Assembly: GCA_947177395.1 (NCBI GenBank)
Contig: CAMWUI010000002.1
Span: 1-64,000 of the forward strand
Origin: an uncultured Paraprevotella sp.
GTDB lineage: Bacteria; Bacteroidota; Bacteroidia; Bacteroidales; Bacteroidaceae
DNA: 64,000 nt
Direction: 5' to 3'
Shown: positions 1-10,400 of the stretch, in pieces
Layout of the letters: the number at the start of each line of letters is the position of its first letter
Numbering within the stretch: position 1 is the stretch's first letter
Translations under genes and position numbers: made by a program
Notes under the pieces: model-generated
Databases searched by the model: none
Seen by the model: the letters and a program-made list of their open reading frames with translations, nothing else
What the model was told of the DNA's origin: nothing

Positions 1-538
1 AAGAACAACTCAATTGACGTTGTTTTAACAGATACTTATCCCGAACTGACGTATAGAATGTACTCCAAAGCCGCCAATTGGGTATTTTTATGTTTCCAAC
101 TGGGTAATTTCATTTTTCCAACTGGGAAGTTTTATTTTTCCAGGCCCCCCTTTTTTAGACCATTTTCTGGCTATTGCCACCAACCCGTTCTTTTTTGTTT
201 GGTTCCTGTCAAAATTCATGTTCTTCGGACTATGGCAATAATAAATCGAAGACGGATTGGATTGAATTTCCAGGGCGTATGAAAGAACTGAAAGAAAAAC
301 AAACATTCAATACAACTGTATACTGGAGACTCTTGCTTTTTCGCTTTCCTGTTTCCCTTAGGATGCCATTTCAGTTCTATCTTTTCCCCTCAGACAAAAT
401 GAAACATGCCATTTCAGCTTGAATGAAAATATTACAATAACTATAATAACTGTCTCAAAAATAGTTGGCCTGTTGAATGCTGATTCATTGACGGATTATT
501 CCGAATCTCTGCTGATTTTCTACCGAGCCCTTATGACA
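1..538. other. Left-edge stretch without a supported gene
   Basis: No convincing coding region is visible here. Short open frames exist on both strands but have low-complexity or random-looking translations. Frame 1 of the plus strand is open from the first base to about 282, so a gene tail running in from the left cannot be fully excluded. The stretch holds a 22-bp tandem repeat (listed separately) and the region downstream of the TPR-CHAT gene. I see no clear hairpin terminator for that gene. Confidence 0.5.
74..144. repeat. 22-bp tandem repeat, about 3.2 copies
   Basis: Three consecutive 22-bp units start at 74, 96 and 118, followed by a partial unit at 140-144. Each unit starts CCAAyTGGG and ends in a T-rich stretch. 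The units differ by a few substitutions. There is no spacer, so this is a simple tandem array and not CRISPR. Function unknown. Confidence 0.75.
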
Positions 539-3500
539 TTATTCTATATCATCGAGCATGATAAACGAAGCCCAATAAAACGGACGTCCGAATCCCTGCC
601 GACGCAAATCTTCCTGTGCCATCAGAAAAGCATCATGTCGTGAGTGTCCTTTCATCAGATATCCGTAAAAACTTGTCATCATGGCCTGTGTAGCGCGATC
701 GCTCACGCTCCATAGACTCATCAACAAAGTAGCGGCTCCGGCCTTTTTGAATCCGCGTTGCAAACCAAACACGCCATCTTCCCGAATCTCCCCCATACCG
801 GTCTGACAGGCAGAAAGTACAACCAAGTCCAGGCCGCTGAAGTTAAGTACCGAAATTTCTTTCGCTGTCAGAATTCCATTTTCAACACCTTCCGGCAACT
901 TTGCCCGAGTCAGTATATTGTTTGCTCCAGCCAGCAACAAACCGGAATAATTCATGCTTTTGTCCGTCTCTTGCGAACCGCTTTCGCTCAGGAAAGCTAC
1001 GGAACGCGATCTCTTCACCTCATGCTCCGTGAAATTAAACCCATGCGTAGCAATATGAATCAACGAACGCCCCTTCCCGCTCAATGCCTTGAACGCCTCC
1101 TCCGTCCCCTCGCCCTCCAGATACATGTCTGTCGATATATCAGCCTGCATCAACTGTTCGCCGATTTGGGTGGCTTCCTGCAACGTGCCGGGCAAATACG
1201 ATGCTCCGCTACGTAACATCAGGGAATCGGCAGCGGCATTATTCGCCTCGGAAACAGAACGGCGGTCATCCTCGTCGGCAGAAGCGAGCAAGGCATAGTT
1301 GTAATCAGCCTTCCGACTATGATTCTGCGCCATTGTTTCAACGTCCAGATCATAATCAAGTCCCCCGAAGACACTCGCAGTCTCTATCTTCTTTTTTTCG
1401 CGTTTCTTCTGTGCCAGCAACTTCGTCGAAGACAAACGGTGCAGACTGTAAACATCGGCAATAGTTCTGTCATCATCAATTTTCAGGTACTCTATTCCCC
1501 ACTGGTAGAAAAGAGCGGTAGGTGCGAAATACACGTTCTTCACACCGTTCCACTGCTTCATCAGGGTTCCCCATACAAGTTGTCCCACACGCTTGTCCGT
1601 ATAAATACTGTCTACTCCTCTGATGTCTCCAAAAATGGAAAAGAAGTCCTTATCATCATACCGTATCTCCTGAAGTTGTTTATTGGTAAACAAATTCACG
1701 AACTGAGGGGTTTTCCACCCTTTCCGCAAATATAATGCGGCATACGCCTTATTACCGTCCTCCAGATCCAAATCAATAAACTCTACCGCCACGTCTTCCG
1801 CACCCAACGCCGCACTGACACTGTCCACCGTAACCGACATGTTACTGGTAAAATCGCCGTATTCCTTACACCCATTGATAATATCACGTTCCAGATCAAG
1901 AGTCTGAGACCGTATGACCTCTATTTCCGTCTCACCCTCCTCACTGACATTGGCATAGAGATGTTCTATCTGCTTATTCAGTTTTATCAGTTCGTTATAC
2001 TTCCCTATCAAAGTCGCATCCGCGCTGGTCATCAGCAACGACCTGAAGTCTACTTCGGAATTCAACAATATTCCTTTTGTAAAAAGCTGCGCATCATAGG
2101 CGTCTATCAGCGTAGAATCGTTGTCAGACAGCAGGAAAGCAAAAGTAGGAGCTATCTTAAACACATAATTTTTTGTATTCCAATACATCTCACGCGCAGC
2201 AGTAGTCAAGTGAGAGAAATTTTGCCTGACAAGCTGTTTCTGCGACTGCAAAGCCTTATGGAAACACTCCTGGGTCTTCTGCCTGTCACCTTGCTTATAA
2301 TAATAATTTGACAGGTTGTAGAGCGTAACTATATTGTCCGGATGGTTCTCCCCCAGTATATTCTGAAGCAGGTTCAGCGAACGGGATGTGCAATCCACAG
2401 CCTGTTCCAGACTGTCCAGTCTGAAATAATAAAGTCCCTCATTGCCGAGAATCTTTGCATAAAACGTATTCTCCGTCTCCTCCTTCTGCTCATAAATCTG
2501 CACAGAACGCTTCGCATAATCGAGAGCGTCAGACATATCATTCCGATAATAGTGGTAGACAGACATATTGTTGAAAGCCCGTGCACAATCGGTCGTCATA
2601 TCGCCCAAATGGCGGTATAAGTCGATAGACTGGCGGCAGGTCTCAAATGCCCGCTCCAGATTGCCTGCATGGAAAAGATAGTTGGAAAGCAAATTATAGC
2701 TGTTGGCTATGGCCACGGTGTCACTGAAAGTACAATACAGGTCCAAGGCGGACTGTTCCGTCTTGCATGCATTCGAAAAATCACCGTTCGCCGCATATAT
2801 CTCTGCCTGTTTACTCAGTGCCTTGGCAAATTTCGGACTTCGGTTTTCCGGTTTCTCTCCATGCCCTACAATTCTCTGCAACAAGGTCGTATAATGATCG
2901 GCCTTTTCCAGATTGCCCAAACGATAGTAGGCCGACGAGAGTTCGCTCAGACAGTGCATATAGTCAGAACCGTTTTCCCCGCTAATATCCTTTACTATCT
3001 CTTTGGCACGCTCCAGCAATTCTATGCTCTGTCCATACTTCTCGGAATGGGCATAATAACCGGCCATATTCATCAGCAACTTCCCGTAACGCAATCCCCG
3101 GACATCTCCGGTTTCATAAATTCCCATCGCTTCGGTGGCAACGTCTATGGCTTGCATGAAATTGCCCACGTTGGCCAGGCGGATAGCCATGTTCGTCAGA
3201 ATATTGGCATAGTCTATGCTGTTCTCTCCAAATATCTTCTTGCCGTTTTTCAGTATTTTCCCACTCAGTTCATTGGCCTTCTTTACCTCCCCGGTCTGCG
3301 AATAATAGACCACCAGACTGCTGGCTGCATTCACGTAATCCCGTGTGTTCTTTTTGATATATTTAATAGCCTCAGTCGCATATCTAACGGAAATGTCTAC
3401 ATCACCCGCATTTCCGCGCGAAAAATGAAAAGCAGCCAAGTTGTTCAGCACTATCGCAAAAAAACCGCGCCGCTCAGCACCCGCGAGGCGATATAATTCA

Positions 3501-3919
3501 AGAGCCTCCTCCGCATACTCGATAGAACGGTCGTAGTCGGCTTTGTGCGAATAATTAATGGACTGGTTATTCAGGACCTCCGCCAATAAGAACCGGTTAC
3601 TATCTGCTGCGGAACGCCTTATCGTGATGGCTTCATCGGTGTGGCGTATGGCCTCGTCAAAATGCCCTCTGCCCGAAGCCATCAGCGCCACGTAGTTCAA
3701 AGCGTTCGAATATAATATCCCGTCACAAAGCTCATACTCCTTGCACAAAGCCATATACCGGAGAAATATGGGCTCCGCTTCAGTAGCCCGTTGCTTTTCC
3801 ATGAGTTTCACACCTTTATAATAATAGGCATGAATCGTGTCTTCGGGATTAACAGCAGCACTTGCCGATGCAACAAATGTCAGACACAACAGAGCTAGTA
3901 AGAGGGATTTTACTCTCAT
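539..3919 (-). CDS. Secreted TPR-CHAT domain protein (caspase-like peptidase fold)
   Basis: This 1126-aa protein starts with a Sec-type signal peptide (residues 1-21, ending ASASA), so it is predicted to act outside the cytoplasm. Residues about 30-600 are a long array of tetratricopeptide repeats with recurring NN.A.yy and A..yaeeA patterns. The C-terminal third is a CHAT domain: the His motif IATHG (His959) and the Cys motif LSACQTG (Cys1038) form the expected caspase/separase-type dyad, followed by the conserved LMSLWSV segment. CHAT proteins are caspase-like peptidases or pseudo-peptidases; both catalytic residues are present here. The start overlaps the end of the upstream lipoprotein gene by 4 bases, so it is the last gene of a CHASE2/FecR-like/CHAT operon. 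Substrate and trigger are unknown. Confidence 0.85.
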   Translation of the reverse strand: MRVKSLLLALLCLTFVASASAAVNPEDTIHAYYYKGVKLMEKQRATEAEPIFLRYMALCKEYELCDGILYSNALNYVALMASGRGHFDEAIRHTDEAITIRRSAADSNRFLLAEVLNNQSINYSHKADYDRSIEYAEEALELYRLAGAERRGFFAIVLNNLAAFHFSRGNAGDVDISVRYATEAIKYIKKNTRDYVNAASSLVVYYSQTGEVKKANELSGKILKNGKKIFGENSIDYANILTNMAIRLANVGNFMQAIDVATEAMGIYETGDVRGLRYGKLLMNMAGYYAHSEKYGQSIELLERAKEIVKDISGENGSDYMHCLSELSSAYYRLGNLEKADHYTTLLQRIVGHGEKPENRSPKFAKALSKQAEIYAANGDFSNACKTEQSALDLYCTFSDTVAIANSYNLLSNYLFHAGNLERAFETCRQSIDLYRHLGDMTTDCARAFNNMSVYHYYRNDMSDALDYAKRSVQIYEQKEETENTFYAKILGNEGLYYFRLDSLEQAVDCTSRSLNLLQNILGENHPDNIVTLYNLSNYYYKQGDRQKTQECFHKALQSQKQLVRQNFSHLTTAAREMYWNTKNYVFKIAPTFAFLLSDNDSTLIDAYDAQLFTKGILLNSEVDFRSLLMTSADATLIGKYNELIKLNKQIEHLYANVSEEGETEIEVIRSQTLDLERDIINGCKEYGDFTSNMSVTVDSVSAALGAEDVAVEFIDLDLEDGNKAYAALYLRKGWKTPQFVNLFTNKQLQEIRYDDKDFFSIFGDIRGVDSIYTDKRVGQLVWGTLMKQWNGVKNVYFAPTALFYQWGIEYLKIDDDRTIADVYSLHRLSSTKLLAQKKREKKKIETASVFGGLDYDLDVETMAQNHSRKADYNYALLASADEDDRRSVSEANNAAADSLMLRSGASYLPGTLQEATQIGEQLMQADISTDMYLEGEGTEEAFKALSGKGRSLIHIATHGFNFTEHEVKRSRSVAFLSESGSQETDKSMNYSGLLLAGANNILTRAKLPEGVENGILTAKEISVLNFSGLDLVVLSACQTGMGEIREDGVFGLQRGFKKAGAATLLMSLWSVSDRATQAMMTSFYGYLMKGHSRHDAFLMAQEDLRRQGFGRPFYWASFIMLDDIE

Positions 3920-4434
3920 GGTACAACGACAGTATCGTTAAGAATAACAATGCTGTCAGGTACAACAACTGACAGCGAATCGACATCAAACAACAGAGAA
4001 TCCGCATCCCGGACAACCGTTGTGTAATATTCTCCCAAGCTGTGTTTACCCGTATCCGAAGCACCATTCGCAAGCAACTTTACATAATAGTCGAAAAGCG
4101 TTCTCGAAATAATTCTTATAGAAGATTTAGCGATAAGGCGCTCTACCGAAAGTGTACCCGGTCCACAAAAACTATACTCTTTGAGAGTCTCTACCGTCTG
4201 TCCGGGAAGCACCATATCCAACAGGATAAGTTTTGCCTCCTTGCCGACATTGACAACTGTATTCTTAGCTATCCCGACCCCCTGCTTGAGTTCCGTCCAC
4301 ACTTTTCCCTCTCGCATTCTGACATTGCCTTTCACCACTCTCACCTGATAATCCTGTGCTTTCAGTTCACCACATCCGCCCAAGATAAAAACGGAAAAAC
4401 ACAGATACATTAATCTTCTCATGAATATTTTCAT
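3916..4434 (-). CDS. Small FecR-like lipoprotein
   Basis: This 172-aa protein has a lipoprotein signal peptide with lipobox ILGGC (Cys21), so it is probably anchored in a membrane facing the periplasm. The mature part begins VRVVKGNVRMREG followed by a W..L..G pattern and an NTVVNVGKEAKLIL stretch. That resembles the small beta-rich FecR-type domain, in which a short motif such as 'G.V.vr.g..w..l..G' recurs. The match is by eye and weak. The rest shows no motif I recognise, and the C-terminus is rich in Val and Asp. The gene lies 7 bases after the CHASE2 gene and overlaps the CHAT gene by 4 bases, so it is almost certainly co-translated with both and may couple sensor to effector. Confidence 0.6.
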   Translation of the reverse strand: MKIFMRRLMYLCFSVFILGGCGELKAQDYQVRVVKGNVRMREGKVWTELKQGVGIAKNTVVNVGKEAKLILLDMVLPGQTVETLKEYSFCGPGTLSVERLIAKSSIRIISRTLFDYYVKLLANGASDTGKHSLGEYYTTVVRDADSLLFDVDSLSVVVPDSIVILNDTVVVP

Positions 4435-4441
4435 TTTTTAA

Positions 4442-5653
4442 TCAATTATTCGAATCCGATGATATACAATAAACCGAACGACGCAGAAACGCCCAGTCAA
4501 AACGTTTCCGCAACAGATAATTAACACACGCCTCATAGAAAGCACTCGCATCGCCGACGAGTGCTATTCCCATACACAGCAGCAAGGGATCCATGTACGT
4601 ATAATAAATCGCAAAAGCAAAGAAATTCGATGTGACAATCAGACAGAACCAGAGAAACGTCAGGAATGTAAACCCTATCGATGAGTCCGTGAAAAACGCG
4701 GCAAAAGGGTGACCGGAACGTTTCAGGTACATATACAGAGACACCCGCAACACCAATGTCAGATATATTATCAGGATGGAAACAAGCCAGGTCGTCGAAG
4801 TGCCCATCGTCCTGAAATCATTATGTTCCAGCAAAGTCTGAATGGCATAGGCTTGGAACTCCACGCCCGCAATACGTCCTATGGGCGTATAGTGCCTATC
4901 TACATAATCGTCCATTGCACCCAACAACACGATACGGTCCTTTATCAAATCGCAATGTTCCCTCACGGAATCACAGTGTACCACTTCTATCGTAGTGCGG
5001 GAAAAAATCACGCTCCTGTCTTCCTCGTTCGTTTCACCTATAATATTACCTTGATAGGCTTCAGCCACTTGCGCCGTAAACGAATATACCGTCTCATTGC
5101 CGCAGCATCGGCTCATCGGAAACGTGCGGAGTGTTTGCCCGTCCGCATCCGACTCCACATTCGTAAATCCTTCGGTAATCCGCACCGTATCGTTAAAAAA
5201 AGAATGAACGGAACCGGAAAACCTCAACTTATCGGCCTCTCCATCTTCCGGTTTTCCGTCTTTCAGTTTAAAAGAGAAAACCGTATTTTCCGTATGACGC
5301 ACCACATCCATCAACAATTCGCTACCTATAGTATCCTCTCTCCATCCTTCGAAAACAATATCAACACCCAATACCGCCGGTTCGCAACTGGCGATATCCT
5401 CGATAATGGAGGCCAAATGATCGCGTCGGTACGCACTACTCATATCCACGATGGTAATGATATTGCTGGAATGCTCGCTTTCCGATTCCTGAATAAGCTG
5501 ATAATAAATATCTCTAAACGAAAAATTATCAAGCGACCTCTTTACCGGATCAAAAAAAGACAAGCCATTTATCGTCGTTTTGAACAGGAATATCACCACC
5601 AGCACCAATCCGACAACAATAACATGATCTATGTGAAAAATTTTCTTCCACAT
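4442..5653 (-). CDS. CHASE2 domain membrane sensor protein without an output domain
   Basis: This 403-aa protein has an N-terminal membrane helix (about 10-27), a large extracytoplasmic domain (about 30-275) and three C-terminal hydrophobic helices (about 285-385). The extracytoplasmic part has CHASE2 hallmarks: DiyyqL near residue 50, an IvDMSSAYRRD segment, AVLGVDIVFE in the first half, and the closing RIVLLGAMDDYVDRHYTPIG and AGVEFQAYAIQTLL segments. CHASE2 is a sensory domain usually fused to a kinase, cyclase or similar output. Here the protein ends shortly after the last helix, so the downstream lipoprotein and CHAT protein are the likely partners. It is the first gene of the operon, with a Bacteroidota-type promoter just upstream. 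Ligand unknown. Confidence 0.82.
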   Translation of the reverse strand: MWKKIFHIDHVIVVGLVLVVIFLFKTTINGLSFFDPVKRSLDNFSFRDIYYQLIQESESEHSSNIITIVDMSSAYRRDHLASIIEDIASCEPAVLGVDIVFEGWREDTIGSELLMDVVRHTENTVFSFKLKDGKPEDGEADKLRFSGSVHSFFNDTVRITEGFTNVESDADGQTLRTFPMSRCCGNETVYSFTAQVAEAYQGNIIGETNEEDRSVIFSRTTIEVVHCDSVREHCDLIKDRIVLLGAMDDYVDRHYTPIGRIAGVEFQAYAIQTLLEHNDFRTMGTSTTWLVSILIIYLTLVLRVSLYMYLKRSGHPFAAFFTDSSIGFTFLTFLWFCLIVTSNFFAFAIYYTYMDPLLLCMGIALVGDASAFYEACVNYLLRKRFDWAFLRRSVYCISSDSNN

Positions 5654-5690
5654 ACCTTTACCTATTAATTAAAAAAATAATTCCCCAATG

Positions 5691-5720
5691 CAAAGGTATT
5701 AAAAATATTTCATCAGCAAA
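5691..5720 (-). promoter_or_regulatory. Bacteroidota sigma-type promoter of the CHASE2 operon
   Basis: Read on the minus strand, the -7 box TACCTTTG lies at 5691-5698 and a -33 TTTG box at 5717-5720, with 18 bases between them. This is close to the TTTG-N19-21-TAnnTTTG consensus. It sits about 38 bases upstream of the CHASE2 start codon. Confidence 0.65.
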
Positions 5721-5907
5721 GAAAAATATTACCTTTTATAAAAGAAACAAATTAAAATTCCAATATTTTGCAAACGGGAGAACATAAACATACGTTTAAA
5801 GGAAACAAAACTAAACTGTTCATATCTCTTAGAAAGACCATACAACAAAATAAAACAACAGACATTTCATCGAAAAAATCAGAGAATTTACAGAACATAA
5901 GAGATAA

Positions 5908-5952
5908 AATAGCCCTATCAAATTCTATTTCTGAGATTATGATAGGGCTATT
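5908..5952 (-). terminator. Hairpin terminator at the end of the cobalamin locus
   Basis: A perfect 13-bp inverted repeat (AATAGCCCTATCA at 5908-5920 against 5940-5952) encloses a 19-base loop, followed on the minus strand by TTTTAT. It lies about 50 bases beyond the stop codon of the 462-aa propeller gene and is the likely transcription end of the btu operon. Confidence 0.75.
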
Positions 5953-6001
5953 ATTCTATCAGTAGTTTCTTTGTACTAAAAAGAACCGGACTACGGAATT
6001 T

Positions 6002-7390
6002 TCAAGGGATGAGGAACTTTTGCGACCTATTCGCACGTCTCCATATATATATTCCTGATTTAAAACCTTTCCATTCTCCATACGGAACATTATACTTTAC
6101 CGGATGCCCTTGCAGATTATAGACAGAACCCAGATTCGATCCATCAGACTTTGCAACTTCGATGATTCCGGAAGCATCGTTCGATTGGGGTTGTGGAAAA
6201 ACGGGGAGGGACGGAAACCAATAGTTCTCAATCATGTTGTAATCCTGTAACTTGTTGCCGTCGGCATCGTACCGGCGGGTGATATAGGTAGGTATGCTAA
6301 ACTCACGGTAGAGCGACACGTAAAGTTCATCCGTAACAGGATGCACGCGCATTGAACAACCATATATCTTCCAATTTTCGCCATCAGCTCCAAGATCGAT
6401 AATTTTGATAGCGCTACGGGTATCTACATCGAATTTATAGACTTGTTTACCTGTAAACCAACTGTTTGTACCTCCGCTCCAATACAGGGTGTTCGTTACC
6501 GCCGAAGCACAAAAAGTATCAGGAGTCCATGCGTACCATGAGTTGGAAGGAGCGAAGATACCCGATTCGAGTGCCACGATTTCAGTAGTCAGGGTTATGG
6601 GGTCGATGCACAGAAGATACGGAAGTGTTGCACCGGTGCCCTTTGTATCTTTTGCCACACTTGCCCAGACAGAACCGTCTTTTGCCACCACAAGACTGCC
6701 TACACCTGCCCCCTTGGCAACTGTGACCAGTTCCAATGTTTCGATAACCTTGTCGGAAATGGGATCAATAACCAGAATTCCTGCTTGCTGATGAGCTAAG
6801 AAAACACGGTTTGACGACATGACCATAGTGCCGCTCTGGCCTGAGTACAACGAACCGGAGGGGTCGCTGTTGGGTTTGTCATCGCCGGCATTGGGATTGT
6901 CTGTACCCGTAATCTTACCGGTGACGGTATATGTATCAAGGTCGAAAACCCACACGCCGTTACTGGATGAAATATAGCCCTTATGCTCATCAATACCAAG
7001 AAAGCCCCGTCCGTCACACTGACTGCCGGAGGGGTCGATGAGAGAACTTTGATACAGAACCTTCATGGTTCTTGCATCCGCTACAGTAATGCGGCCACCG
7101 GTAACAGAAGCCCCAGGATCCTTGTCCTGCTTAGCAATGAAATAAAACCGGTCCTTCCATATTGCTCCAAACTGGTTGGTACACCCCAATTCTATACCCG
7201 GGTTCTCTTTCTGAATAACACGATATTCCCAATATTCACCGTTGGGATCATCGGGCAACAGATAGTTTACCGTTGAGTTCTGATGGCCATACCAATCTTC
7301 GTTTACAATGAAAACACCCTTGGTGTAATCTGTTTCAGCATTCGCCGAAAACGATATTGCGAATAGAATAATAAGTATAAATTTTCTCAT
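6002..7390 (-). CDS. Secreted DUF5074/YncE-like beta-propeller protein with T9SS-like tail
   Basis: This 462-aa protein has a Sec signal peptide (1-19) without a lipobox. Residues about 22-395 form a beta-propeller of the YncE/DUF5074 kind: blades such as GVWVFDLDTYTVTGKI, AGILVIDPISDKVIE and LLCIDPITLTTEIV recur at regular spacing. The opening segment (FIVNEDWYGHQNSTVNY) and the closing segment (NYWFPSLPVFP) are nearly the same as those of the propeller inside the 1806-aa protein upstream, so the two are paralogous. The last 60 residues resemble a short type IX secretion sorting tail (SVYNLQGHPV, then SGIYIW). BtuG, a surface cobalamin-binding protein of Bacteroides, has this general fold. 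From the context a role in corrinoid capture is inferred, not shown. Confidence 0.7.
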   Translation of the reverse strand: MRKFILIILFAISFSANAETDYTKGVFIVNEDWYGHQNSTVNYLLPDDPNGEYWEYRVIQKENPGIELGCTNQFGAIWKDRFYFIAKQDKDPGASVTGGRITVADARTMKVLYQSSLIDPSGSQCDGRGFLGIDEHKGYISSSNGVWVFDLDTYTVTGKITGTDNPNAGDDKPNSDPSGSLYSGQSGTMVMSSNRVFLAHQQAGILVIDPISDKVIETLELVTVAKGAGVGSLVVAKDGSVWASVAKDTKGTGATLPYLLCIDPITLTTEIVALESGIFAPSNSWYAWTPDTFCASAVTNTLYWSGGTNSWFTGKQVYKFDVDTRSAIKIIDLGADGENWKIYGCSMRVHPVTDELYVSLYREFSIPTYITRRYDADGNKLQDYNMIENYWFPSLPVFPQPQSNDASGIIEVAKSDGSNLGSVYNLQGHPVKYNVPYGEWKGFKSGIYIWRRANRSQKFLIP

Positions 7391-7406
7391 AAGCTTATTA
7401 AATGAT

Positions 7407-7441
7407 AAGCCCGCGCTACAAGAGCGAACGCGGGCTTATTG
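7407..7441 (-). terminator. Intercistronic hairpin between the 1806-aa and 462-aa genes
   Basis: An 11-bp perfect inverted repeat (ATAAGCCCGCG at 7407-7417 with 7431-7441) has a 13-base loop. It lies between the stop codon of the 1806-aa gene and the start of the 462-aa gene. On the minus strand it is not followed by a real U-run, so it may be a partial terminator or an mRNA-stabilising hairpin. Confidence 0.55.
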
Positions 7442-7460
7442 GATTTATTTGTATAACATA

Positions 7461-10400
7461 TTACTTTATCAAGCATTTGAGAGTGCGGTTCGATTGGGTA
7501 TCGGCGATGATGTACATACCGGCTGCAACCGGGAGAGTTACACTGAAATCATCGGCAACAACAGCGAATTCGGCAACAAGGGTACCATCGGCAGTGTAGA
7601 CATGCATGGTGCGGCCATTGAAACCTATTGCACGGAACCGACGACCTGTTACGCTCATTCTGGCACTTTTACCCGAAACACCACTTATATCGGAAGCGAC
7701 ATCTTTGACGGAAACGGGTATGGAAAGATAAGTAGCTACGCCATTCGACTCGGCCTTGAGACCAATCTCGTCGTCACCGGTTTTAAGAGGCACAAGGGTC
7801 AGTTTGTTGCCCTCAAGCGATGCGCTGACAATCGACAGATTTTCATCAAACCCGTTATCACCGGAGACAATCTGTGCAACCGGAGTGCCTTTTACAAGCG
7901 AGAGACGAATGGCGCTGTCCATATTATCGCGATCGAAAACATTGATATCAACGGTTATACCATCTCTCTGTTCCTGAAGATCAAGCTCGATATTGTCAAG
8001 GCCCTCAAATTCGGGAGCATACTTATCCGGGAAGACAGGCAACGCGGGAAACCAATAATAGTCTTTAAGACGGATGGTATTGGCAATTTCCCCAGTAGCG
8101 CAGTCAACAAAGTGGAGCCATGTGTAGCGATAGTTCGATGAAGCTCCGTGAGTAGCAGCGATAAGCAACTGATTGCTGCGGTTGTCATACCGTACGGCGG
8201 CATAAGGCGCCTGCTTGGTTTTTTCGTCCATACCGTAGAGATCGTTGGGGAAGACAAAGACAGGTGCCAGAGTCGAGAGGTCGCTCTTGGTATCCCATCT
8301 ATAGTAACCGGAATTGCCCGACACTATGCTTGCTTCAACGCCCGAACCGAACCAGATAGCTACATCGTCACGGTCGGCAAAGAAATTGGTAGGTCGCCAT
8401 GCGCCCCAGCCACAAGTGATGCTGAGATGAGAGGGCATCTCGACAGACCTGACGAGCGAGAGATCGACAGGGTCGTAGCAGTAGAGAGTTGTAGCCTTTC
8501 CGTTGGCGGTTGCAGTGGCTGCTATCCAGACCATGCCATCGGCGGTCATGGTCACACCCTGGGGATAAGCGGTAACCGTTCCATTGTCTTCGCGTCCGAG
8601 AATAGTTACTACATCGTCTGTCTCAGTGTCGATGACGTATGTACCATAGGCCTGTTTGATGGCGAAGACATACTTGCCGGCACAAACCATATCGCCAAGT
8701 TGATTGGCATACTTGCTTCCAGACTCGATCCCGTTTACCTTACCGGTGATTGACAGCGTTGTCGGATTAAAGACAGCAATACCGGCAGTAGTGCCAATAT
8801 AGACTTTCTCTGAATTTACACCTACGCAGGCACGACCGTCTCCATCGTCAAGAATATCATCAAATCCGGCAAGTTTCTTGAGAGTCTTAGCATCGGCTAC
8901 AACGAGACGGCCGCCCCCTTTGCGGGTATCTCCGCCATCGGTGGCCTGCTTTGACATGACATAGAGCTTGCCTCCGAAAATCATGGCATACTGTGAGGTG
9001 CAACCGAACGATTCATAGGGGTTCTGCGATTCATAAGCGCGATAGCGTACGGTTCCGTCTTTTTCTATATAGTTGATCGAGCCGTTTGTGTGACCGAACC
9101 AATCCTCGTTGAGCCAGAAGGTTCCGTCCTGCCAAGAATCTTTGGCTTTGCTTCGGTCGGGTTCCTCGATGGTGAAATGGTAGGTTGTGGATGCCTTAGA
9201 TCCATCCTGTGACTTAAAAGTAACATCAACCTTACCCGGTTTGTGAGTTACTAACTCAAAGTATTTACGGGTGGGATTAAAGGCTGTCACGCTGTAAGTG
9301 GTTGCTACAGTCGGATCAGAAATTTCAATGTCATAGCTCTGAATATCGGCATCAGCTGGTTCTACAGACGGAGCTAATGCATAGATGTCCATATATGAGA
9401 TGGTAATGTTTTCGCTACCATCACCAAGTATAAAACCTTCGACAGGCTTGGCAAGAGCCGCATGGACTGTCATCTCGGTATAAATTTCGGGATTATTGAT
9501 CACATACGCGCAAATAACGGCATCCCCCTCGACACGCTTAACGGATATCGTACCGTTTCTCTTGTTAACAGAAGCCACATCTGTATTTGACGAACTGAAG
9601 TTAAGATCGGCTGCTGTGTAAACTTCGCTGTTGAATATAATCTCGGGAGTATATTGTTCGTCGAAATGAGCATTGTATTCGGCTTCAGCGAAAGTGAAGT
9701 AGGTCAGAACATTTACGTCGGCAGCCACGGATGCGTAGCTACTTTCATTTTTAACAGCTATCGCGGTGGCGGTGACACCGTCCCTGCCAATGAAATTCTC
9801 AACCATAGTCTCGAATGTGCCGTCGGCTGCGAGTGTTACCTCTACGCTTATCGGTTCTACCCCATCGGCAGCAAGAGTGACGGTTACGGTATGGCCATCC
9901 AGCGCAATGCTGTTGTTAACGAGAGCAAAACGTTCGGGAAGTTCAATATCGTAATTCACGCCAAGACGGCCGGAGAGAGTTCCGTATGCAAGTTTCATAT
10001 CGCTGAGTGTAAGGCTCTCGACTACAGGTTCGCTGATTGTATAATAATTCCAGTTGGTGGCAGCCTTGTAAGTTTCTGCATAACCAGTGGGCACAATAAC
10101 GGGGAAATCATACTTACCGCTGGCCTTGGCAAATGTAAATCTATTGACCGTCACCGGAGTGGTGCCGCAAACATAGAAAGTAACGGCAACGTTGTCACCG
10201 CAGATGTAGTTCTGATTCATAGCCGTTACCGATGCCGGGATAATAAGTTCAGTAATACCGGTTTTTTTGAACGGTTCACGACCACCTATGGTAGTAAAAC
10301 CATCCGGAAGGATTACATCCGTAACAGACGAACAACCTTGGAAGGCATATTGACCGATGCTCTTGGTATTAGCGCCAAGACGGATAACGCCAGGAGAAGA

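Larger units (their letters stand above)
5654..6001. other. AT-rich intergenic region between the CHASE2 operon and the B12 locus
   Basis: This gap holds the promoter of the CHASE2 operon (5691-5720) and the terminator hairpin at 5908-5952. The AT-rich stretch between them (about 5725-5905) contains no gene, repeat or RNA element that I can recognise. Confidence 0.6.
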
